From the NCBI RefSeq assembly GCF_028532725.1, contig NZ_JAQKGU010000002.1, forward strand, positions 248,001-312,000: a stretch of DNA of 64,000 bases, read 5' to 3'. Source of the stretch: Desulfovibrio sp. Fe33. GTDB lineage: Bacteria > Desulfobacterota > Desulfovibrionia > Desulfovibrionales > Desulfovibrionaceae. Under the pieces are notes generated by a model. It was not told the DNA's origin. It ran no database searches and saw nothing but the letters and a program-made list of their open reading frames with translations. The position numbers were made by a program, and so were the translations under genes. This document shows, piece after piece, positions 54,172 through 61,308 of the stretch; within the stretch, counting starts at the first letter, position 1; each line of letters opens with the position of its first letter.

Positions 54172-56319
54172 CTATTGCCGTCCGGCACTGCGGACTTCAG
54201 GGGTTTCGACCACGTCTTGCATCAGCTTCGCTCCTGCCGGTGCGTCTTCCTCCTCCGTTGCCGGGACGCTCACGTCGACGATCTTCCCCATGTCGAGGGT
54301 GACGATCTTGTCCGCAAGCGGCAGGAAAACGGAATTGTTGCTGACGAGGATGACGGTTTTCGATTGTTTGAAGGCCCGCAGCACGTCGAGGAGCTTCACG
54401 ACGTCTTCCCGCTGGAGGCCTCTGGTTGGTTCGTCCAAGAGGACAACGTCCGCATCGTTCAGCAGTGCGCGGGCGAGGCAGAGGCGTCTGGTGAGGGAGA
54501 CGTCGTCACCTTCGGCTCGTCCCTTCCATATTTCCGAATCGAGCTTGTCCGGCATCGCCTGGATTTCCTCCCACAGCCCCACCGCCCGCAAAGCCTTCTC
54601 CATGTCGTCGTCATCCGCGGTCGGAGAATAATATTGCAGGTTTTGCCGTATGCTGACGTGAAACAACGTGTCTTCCTGGGGCAGGTACATGATGGACCGG
54701 CGAAGCCGGGTCGGGGCGAGTTGCTGAATATTGAAGCTGTCGATGGCCACTTTCCCTGCCTGGGGTTTGTACATTCCGAGGATGAGCTTGAGCAGCGAGG
54801 ATTTGCCCGCGCCGTCATGCCCCCTGATGACGGCGAATTCCCCTGTGTCGATGGTGAGGTCGATTCCGAGAAGGGCCGGGTGGTAGTCCTGCTTGTACTT
54901 GAGGGAGACTCCCTTGAACTCGATTGGTCCGCGAAGGCGGATTTCGGCCATATCCGAGGTCGTTTGTTCAAGCGGGATAACCATGAATCGGTTGAGCTGG
55001 TCGATTGACTTCCTGATGTGGATGGATTGGGAGAAAATGGAGAATCCCGATGTGAGCGGGGCCATTATCTTCCAGACCAGCAGCATTGCGGCGATGAGCA
55101 CCGCGCTGCTGTACTGGCCGTTCAATACGCCGAGGACGCCCATGCCGATGGTCACTATCCCGGCGAGCTGGACAGCCCCCTGGGAAACGCAGGTGATGAC
55201 GGTGGAGATGTTGGCGGACGCGAGGGACCCCAGCGCGGCGTTGGCCGACAGCGTCTCGAAGTGCCGTTTCCAGCGGTGGGCCAGCCCGCTCATCCTGATC
55301 GCTTGAAATTCCGTGAAGAATTCGATCATGAACGATTGCAGCTTGCTGACGTGTTCGCTGGCCTCCAAGGTGGCTTTTCGGGAAAAGGGCATGGCGATCA
55401 CGGAAAAGATGATGAGCAGGATGGCCGCGACCAGCGGGATGTAGGCCAGTGAACCGCCCATGAGGACCAAACCGACGAAAAGGATGATGATGAAGGGAAG
55501 TTCCAGGAGCGCGACCAGGCCCGGCCCCTCGATGAAGTTCCTGACCGAGGCGAAATCACGCATCCGTATGATCTGCGTCCCGATGGGCGCGTTCTCGGTC
55601 GAGGTCGGGCTGAAATACAGTATTCTCCTGAAAACTTGCGTGGATATAAGGTAGTCCAGCCTTGCGCCGAGAAACGTCACTATCCGATAGCGGAACAGCC
55701 TGAAGAAGAAGTCGACGAGCAGGAGGCCCAGGACGCCGATGCCGATTCCCCAGAATCCGGTCAGTGATTCGGCCGTGTCTATCTGCGAGTAGATGCCCAT
55801 GACGATGAACGGCACCATCAGCGTAGTGAAGGTCAACAGAAAGGAGATGAAGAGGGCGACGGCGCCGATTCCCTTGAATCGGGTCATGATGTTGGAGAAC
55901 CAGTGTTGTTGCGGGTTCTCCAGATTGGATATGGAGTCTTCCATGGCCTCGAAGAAGAAAAAGGTCCCTTTCTCCGAGTTGGGCTGGATTTCCTTGAACT
56001 GGGCGGCCCAACTGTCGTAGCCGAGGAACCGGCCGTTTTCAAAATTGAGCAGCACAAGAGGATTCTGGTTCCGGTCGAGATAAAGGCAGGGCAGCATCCG
56101 CCCATCAAGTCCCCTGAGGGTGCCGGACGTCTTATTGACCTTGAATCCGAGCGAGGCGATGGTGTTAACCAAGTCGTCCAGCTCGAGCCGGTTCAGATCG
56201 TAGGGCATGGCGTTGAGGAACATCCGCTTGTCGCCCTTCCAGCCCAGGGCGTCCAGAAGCGGGAATATGACTCTGCCAAGCTTGCCCGCGGCCCGTTCTC
56301 TTTTCACTGATACGCTCAT
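54172..56319 (-). CDS. Type I secretion ABC transporter with intact Walker motifs
   Basis: 715 residues. An N-terminal C39-peptidase-like domain (about 1-140, no catalytic Cys seen, so CLD-type), six membrane helices (about 150-440) and a nucleotide-binding domain with Walker A RGHDGAGKSS near 497 and Walker B VVLLDEPTRG. The signature loop reads DDVSLTRRLCLARALL instead of LSGGQ, which is unusual. Located between the HlyD gene and the triple-hemerythrin gene. Paired with the degenerate ABC gene at 57649-59385, it probably forms a heterodimeric exporter in which one ATP site works (inference). Confidence 0.88.
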   Translation of the reverse strand: MSVSVKRERAAGKLGRVIFPLLDALGWKGDKRMFLNAMPYDLNRLELDDLVNTIASLGFKVNKTSGTLRGLDGRMLPCLYLDRNQNPLVLLNFENGRFLGYDSWAAQFKEIQPNSEKGTFFFFEAMEDSISNLENPQQHWFSNIMTRFKGIGAVALFISFLLTFTTLMVPFIVMGIYSQIDTAESLTGFWGIGIGVLGLLLVDFFFRLFRYRIVTFLGARLDYLISTQVFRRILYFSPTSTENAPIGTQIIRMRDFASVRNFIEGPGLVALLELPFIIILFVGLVLMGGSLAYIPLVAAILLIIFSVIAMPFSRKATLEASEHVSKLQSFMIEFFTEFQAIRMSGLAHRWKRHFETLSANAALGSLASANISTVITCVSQGAVQLAGIVTIGMGVLGVLNGQYSSAVLIAAMLLVWKIMAPLTSGFSIFSQSIHIRKSIDQLNRFMVIPLEQTTSDMAEIRLRGPIEFKGVSLKYKQDYHPALLGIDLTIDTGEFAVIRGHDGAGKSSLLKLILGMYKPQAGKVAIDSFNIQQLAPTRLRRSIMYLPQEDTLFHVSIRQNLQYYSPTADDDDMEKALRAVGLWEEIQAMPDKLDSEIWKGRAEGDDVSLTRRLCLARALLNDADVVLLDEPTRGLQREDVVKLLDVLRAFKQSKTVILVSNNSVFLPLADKIVTLDMGKIVDVSVPATEEEDAPAGAKLMQDVVETPEVRSAGRQ

Positions 56320-56335
56320 CTTTTTTTCCCCTGGA

Positions 56336-57652
56336 TCAGCTCCTGTTCAGGATAAACGTCTCGTAATCCATGCCGTTGGTGTGGGACACCCACCAGTTCA
56401 TCAGCCGTTTGCACAGCGAGGGGGACACCAGGGCCTTGCCCAGCACGGCATGGGTCATGCCGTCGCCTATGTTGGCCGAGATGCGGCGGTGAGCCTCCCG
56501 GTGTATTTCCAGCTCCCGGATGTCCATGTCCCGCATTATTTTCTCTTCATGAGCGAAGTGCAGGTTCACGAACTCCAGGAGATCTCCCAGGGCCTTGCGG
56601 GGATCGAACGATTTTTCGTCCTGTCGCTTTTGGGCGGGCATCTCCATCAGCATGTTGATCATCTGGGCATGTTCGGAATCGATCTGGTCGACGCCGGTCT
56701 TCCTGATGAGCCATGTGAAATCGTCGGACGTTTCGGCCTGTTTGAAGATGGGGGCCGCGAGCCGCGAGAAATGGAAGTCCAGATAGTCCCTTCCATTGAT
56801 GTGCTTGACCCACCAGGAGAGCAGAAATTCGACCACTTCCTTCATGGATGAAAAGTCTCCCCGGCGCATCCTGCCGAGAATCCTGTCCATTTCTCCCGTG
56901 AAAAACGCATGGGGGGAGTCCTGGGTGTCCGTGGGGATGGCGTACCGCTTCAGGAAATCGATTTCATGGGCGAAGTGGTTCTTCGTGAAGTCCTGTATTC
57001 CCTCGGTCATCTCCAGGGTCTTTTCCTTTTTGCCCTGCGTGTCGGCCTCGAAATCCGTTTCGGAGAGGTAGGTGTTGAGGTCGATGATGAGCTGCGTCAG
57101 TATCTGGTGCTCCTCGTCGACAAAGGGAACTCCCGTGGACTTGATGATCTCTGAGATGTCCGCCCATGAACGGGCTCTCATCAGCGCCGGCAGGAAATTG
57201 TCCAGGGCGAAGGTCTTGGAATCGATGCCGTTGATGTGCTCTATGAGATGGGGCAGCACTTCCCCCTTCATCTCCTGGTAGAAGGACAGCACCCCGGAGT
57301 TGAAGTCCTCGATGATGGCCTCGGAGCCCGCCAGGAAGGATTCGTGGTGGGAGAGTTGTTCCTCCCGGCCCGGAAGGGCGTAGCGGCTCATGAAAGCCTC
57401 TTCCGTCTCATAGTGTCGTTTGAGCGTGTTGAGGAATCTTTCGAAGGTCAGTTTTTGGTTTTCGATGAGCCGCGAGGTGGAACGTCGGCCCGTATCGGCA
57501 CGAGGCGACTCTTCCATGGCGAGAATGTATTCGAGCAGCCGCTGGTGGTCATGGTCGATCCTTTCGATTCCCGTCGCGCGGACGACGTCTTCGATGTCTT
57601 CCCATCTCGAAGCCGTCTGGATCACGTACTTTCCCCATTTCGACTTGTTCAT
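56336..57652 (-). CDS. Triple-hemerythrin-domain protein
   Basis: 438 residues, three hemerythrin-like units in a row (about 20-150, 155-300, 305-438). Each has the iron ligands in order: an early His (DHDHQRLLEY, DEEHQILTQL, DSEHAQMINM), HxxxE (HYETEEAF, HFAHEIDF, HFAHEEKI), a following His, and the closing HxNGxD (HINGID, HINGRD, HTNGMD). A di-iron centre that binds O2 is expected in all three. No signal peptide or membrane segment, so cytosolic. Its ATG overlaps the stop of the upstream ABC gene (ATGA), locking it into the secretion operon. An oxygen sensor or scavenger for biofilm control is inference. Confidence 0.88.
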   Translation of the reverse strand: MNKSKWGKYVIQTASRWEDIEDVVRATGIERIDHDHQRLLEYILAMEESPRADTGRRSTSRLIENQKLTFERFLNTLKRHYETEEAFMSRYALPGREEQLSHHESFLAGSEAIIEDFNSGVLSFYQEMKGEVLPHLIEHINGIDSKTFALDNFLPALMRARSWADISEIIKSTGVPFVDEEHQILTQLIIDLNTYLSETDFEADTQGKKEKTLEMTEGIQDFTKNHFAHEIDFLKRYAIPTDTQDSPHAFFTGEMDRILGRMRRGDFSSMKEVVEFLLSWWVKHINGRDYLDFHFSRLAAPIFKQAETSDDFTWLIRKTGVDQIDSEHAQMINMLMEMPAQKRQDEKSFDPRKALGDLLEFVNLHFAHEEKIMRDMDIRELEIHREAHRRISANIGDGMTHAVLGKALVSPSLCKRLMNWWVSHTNGMDYETFILNRS

Positions 57653-59385
57653 ATGCTTCCCCCGGCGGTCTGCTTCGAGGTTTGGACGGTCAGTTTGTCC
57701 GGCGCGCAGTGGATCACGTCGTCGACATCCATGAAGAACTCTCCGTAGTCCGCCACCAGGAAGATCGTGCATTTCCCTCTCAGTTTTTTCAGGACCTCCA
57801 GGGTGATTCCCAGGGTGTCATGGTCCAGGCTGTTGAAAAGCCGGTCCAATATGAGCACCCTCGGGCCGGTGACGAGAGCCCGCGCTATGCATGTCCGCTG
57901 GATCAGTCCCAACGGCAGCGAGTGGTTGGAGCGTTGGTCCACCTCGGTTTCGTAGCCGTTGGGCAGGTTGGCCACGAACTCGTCCATTCCCAGGAGCGAG
58001 GCCGCATTCAGCGCGCAGGCCTTTCGCGCGGGGTCGAACATGGCGATATTGTCCAGGATGGTCCCCTGGAAGAGCCGCCCCCTTTTGGGAAGGTAGACCA
58101 CCCGCCCGTTGAAATGGGAGTGGTCCATGCTGGAAATGAGATATTCGTCGATGTGGACCGAGCCGGTTGTCGGCTTGTACATGCCGCACAGCAGCAGCAT
58201 GAGCGACGTGGTCTGCCGGGGGTCCGGTCCGGCCACGCCGATGACGTCTCCGGCGGGGAAGACCGCGCTGAACTGCGGGATGACGGTGTTGCCGTCCGCG
58301 TCGGCGAGGCTTGTCTTTTCGAAAAAGACGTTTCCTTCCACATCCTTGATGGCGGGGATGTCCGCTTCCCGGGGCGAGGAACTGAGCCCGACGATTTTGC
58401 CGACGCCCTCACGGGCGATGTCGACTTCGGAAAACCGCAGGAAGAATCCGGCGAATCTGATGATGGGTTGTATTCCCCTGGTGGCCAGCATCGTGCAGGC
58501 GGTCATGGCGCCGATCGTCAGGTTTCCCCTGATGACGAGATCCGCCCCCAGAAAGATGATGCCCAGGGTGTTCAACTGCGTGATGAACTGGGCGCTGTTG
58601 GCCGGGACCGACTTCCAGCGGTTGGCCTTGAGGCTGTTCTCCGCGCTTCTGCCCTGGATGTTCTCGAATTTCCTTATGAGCCGGTCTTCCATGTTCAGGG
58701 ATTTCAGCGTGTGGATGCCGCCCAGCGATTCGAGCAGGAAATCCAGCTTCTCGTTGTTCAAGGCCACCTGTTGCGTGTTCTGCCTTTTGAAGCGGGCCTT
58801 GTAGAAAAGGGTAATCGCGAAAAAAACGGCCAGGCACAGCAGGGAATAGTAGCACAGCGGTCCGCCTATGTAATACAGCAGGCCGAGATACAGGGCCGCG
58901 AAGGGCAGATCGAGCAGCACGGTGAGGACCTGTCCGGACAGATACGACTTGATGACCCCGATGGCGTTGAACCGTTCGAAATGAACGCCGGGCTTGTCTT
59001 TCTCATAGCTGTTCAATTGCGACGAAAGGAATCGGTCCATGGCCTCGTTCTTGAGGATGTGCTCCAACCGGGCCGAAAGCCAGTTCGATATGAACCCCCG
59101 GACGATCTTGAGGGCGGTCTCGAAGACTATGGCCGTGGATACGCCTATGACGAGCCATCCGAGGGTGGCGAAACTGGAATTGGGGATGATGCGGTCGTAG
59201 ACCTGCATTAGGGCCAGGGGGAGAGCCAGGGCAAGCAGGTTTATGGCTATGGTCACGAACGCGAGGGTTCCCGCGTCGGGACCGAAGGCGGGGATCGAAC
59301 GCATGAGGTCCGGCCAGCGCTCGGTACTGGTGGCCAGAGTCAGCGGGGAGTCACTCTTCACACCTTTTTGCGCCGATGCGCTCAT
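57649..59385 (-). CDS. Type I secretion ABC protein with degenerate nucleotide-binding domain
   Basis: 578 residues. Six membrane helices (about 45-330) with the DRIIPNSSFATLGWLV segment usual in T1SS ABC proteins. The NBD has lost its motor residues: Walker A reads GVAGPDPRQTTS (near 381, no Lys), the signature is LPLGLIQRTCIAR, and Walker B is LILDRLFNSLD (Arg for catalytic Glu). No N-terminal C39-like domain. The fold is kept and the gene is uninterrupted, so it is likely a structural, non-hydrolysing half of a heterodimer with the other ABC protein. Confidence 0.85.
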   Translation of the reverse strand: MSASAQKGVKSDSPLTLATSTERWPDLMRSIPAFGPDAGTLAFVTIAINLLALALPLALMQVYDRIIPNSSFATLGWLVIGVSTAIVFETALKIVRGFISNWLSARLEHILKNEAMDRFLSSQLNSYEKDKPGVHFERFNAIGVIKSYLSGQVLTVLLDLPFAALYLGLLYYIGGPLCYYSLLCLAVFFAITLFYKARFKRQNTQQVALNNEKLDFLLESLGGIHTLKSLNMEDRLIRKFENIQGRSAENSLKANRWKSVPANSAQFITQLNTLGIIFLGADLVIRGNLTIGAMTACTMLATRGIQPIIRFAGFFLRFSEVDIAREGVGKIVGLSSSPREADIPAIKDVEGNVFFEKTSLADADGNTVIPQFSAVFPAGDVIGVAGPDPRQTTSLMLLLCGMYKPTTGSVHIDEYLISSMDHSHFNGRVVYLPKRGRLFQGTILDNIAMFDPARKACALNAASLLGMDEFVANLPNGYETEVDQRSNHSLPLGLIQRTCIARALVTGPRVLILDRLFNSLDHDTLGITLEVLKKLRGKCTIFLVADYGEFFMDVDDVIHCAPDKLTVQTSKQTAGGSI

Positions 59386-59404
59386 AGTCCGGCCTCCGGA
59401 AGAT

Positions 59405-60703
59405 TTAATTGGTGTTCACGGCATCCTCTACGGTTACGGGCAGTATACCTAGTGCGTATAGGTAATCCATTATAAATGTGAAACCTTCTTCCTGGACCAC
59501 CGTGAGCTGGAGGCGCGCGTCAATCATCGCCGACTGCGCCAGGAAGACGTCCATGGAGGTCCGGGTGCCCAGCTTGAACTCCTCCTGCATCCATTCAAGA
59601 GTTCTTTCGGCGTATTCCACCTGAAGGCGCGCGGTTTCCATTTCATCCATGTTCACCGAGTAATTCGTCCGGGCGGTGTTAAGATCCCGCACCAGTCTGT
59701 CGTGTAGGTCCCTTATCCTCGCGAGCAGGCTGCCTTGCGCGGATTGCGCCCTGTCGGTGGAGTAGTAGACGCTCCCGCCGCTGAATATAGGGATCTCGAC
59801 CACAAGCCCGATGGTGCTTTCGTTGTAGGGATATCTCGCGGAGGCGTATTCTCCGCTCGTCTGATGCGAAACCGAGGACTCCAGCCCCATGGTGGGCAAG
59901 TGCCCTGCCCGCTGCCGCTTGACGTCCATTTTGCTCGCTTCCAGTTGGTTCTTGAGGGGGCGGATGGACGGGTGGTCCGACACGGCCTGCTCGTCGTCGG
60001 GCAGTGAGTAGCTGTTGATGTCGATGTCGGGGAGGGCGATGTCGGGGGGCGCCGGAGCAAGCATTATCTGCCTGTAATTGTCCCGGGCGGCGGCGATGTT
60101 CCGAAGAAACCTGTTCCGTTGGGAGAGGGCCGCCTCGTATCGCGTCTTGGCCAGTTGCACGTCGGCCAAGGTCAGTTCTCCCGCTTCGTATCTGAGCTCC
60201 GTTCCCTCGACAAAGGAGGCCAGGATCGACACGTTTTCATCGTTGACTTCCAGTTGGCGCAGCGTTCTCCAATAAGCGCCCCATATTTTCGCGGCCGCGA
60301 GCAGGACGGTCTGCTTCCTGTTTTCCAGCTCGGCCTTGGCGACGTCCACTTCGGATTCGGCTTTCTTAATGCTGTAATACTTGGAAACGTCGACGATCTC
60401 CTGGGACAGGTGAAGGCTGGCGATCGTCTCCTCATACGTGTCCGAGGAGTCCGAGTAGTCTTCCGTGATGGAGCCGGTCCTGAGCAGGCCGGACAACTGG
60501 GGGAGGTATTCGGCGACGACGACCTTGAACTGGCTTTCGGCGATTTGTACGTCCTTGCGGGCGGCCTCGATCTCCGGCGACTCGTTCAGGGTGAGCTTTA
60601 CGGCCGTTTGAAAGTCTGTCGCTCCCGCCATGGAGGGCAAAAGGGCGATGCAGAAAATACAGGCGCAGAATGCGCAACCGACGGAACTCCTGCCATGGAA
60701 CAT
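59405..60703 (-). CDS. TolC-family outer-membrane channel protein
   Basis: 432 residues; start at 60703 (MFHGRSSVGC) with GGGAGG 7 bases upstream and a signal peptide ending SMAGA. Two alternating halves of long helices and short beta strands, with LTLNESPEIEAARKDVQIAESQFKVVVAEYLPQL at the start of the mature protein, typical for TolC/LapE. First gene of the T1SS operon; 20 bases to the next. Divergent from the adhesin gene. Confidence 0.92.
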   Translation of the reverse strand: MFHGRSSVGCAFCACIFCIALLPSMAGATDFQTAVKLTLNESPEIEAARKDVQIAESQFKVVVAEYLPQLSGLLRTGSITEDYSDSSDTYEETIASLHLSQEIVDVSKYYSIKKAESEVDVAKAELENRKQTVLLAAAKIWGAYWRTLRQLEVNDENVSILASFVEGTELRYEAGELTLADVQLAKTRYEAALSQRNRFLRNIAAARDNYRQIMLAPAPPDIALPDIDINSYSLPDDEQAVSDHPSIRPLKNQLEASKMDVKRQRAGHLPTMGLESSVSHQTSGEYASARYPYNESTIGLVVEIPIFSGGSVYYSTDRAQSAQGSLLARIRDLHDRLVRDLNTARTNYSVNMDEMETARLQVEYAERTLEWMQEEFKLGTRTSMDVFLAQSAMIDARLQLTVVQEEGFTFIMDYLYALGILPVTVEDAVNTN

Positions 60704-61308
60704 ACAAAGCCTCCCATGTAGATAACTTGTTGGGCTATATGCGTACATGATTATTCCAACAAATCAATACAGCAAAGCAAGTTTTTAAATAAGTTTCCCG
60801 TTCCTGTGCGCATCTCGCCGCATGATTTCGCAACTCGTCCTGTCCGCTGACGATATCCGATCGGTTCCCGGCAGCAGGCGTTTTGACGGTTCGATGCCTG
60901 GGACAGGCCGCGGCAGGCTCAAGCGGATTCCTCAACCGTCTTTTCTAATCTGGTCGTGTAAAGCTTTATCGTTTTGCGTTGTTACAACCAATCATTCAAT
61001 TATTTTTTTACGAACGCCCGTTCCCGCCGCAGCCATGCCGGATGCCGTCCGGCGGCCGTTGGGGAGCAAGCCGCCGTGTGGCGCGCCCTTTTCCGATTTC
61101 GAATCCTCCGGTGGCGCTTTTCGAGGGTGTCTGGCCGTTAATATGTTGTGTTCATTGGTGTTTTTGCGGCGTTCGGCGCCGGTCGCATATGGTTATAATT
61201 GACTGGTCGTTATCTCATTGTAATTTTTATAACGGATAACAAGCCTTGCGGCAAAGTGCCTCCGGCAACGGACCTACCATCGCGCAAGGCATCGCCAAGG
61301 AGTACGCC
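60704..61308. other. Control region between the T1SS operon and the adhesin gene
   Basis: 605 bases without a gene; the last third is AT-rich. GTTATAA (61192-61198) and TTATAAC (61227-61233) form an inverted pair, with TTGACT between, plausible promoter or operator elements for the adhesin. This is where shared regulation of secretion genes and substrate would be expected. Confidence 0.4.
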
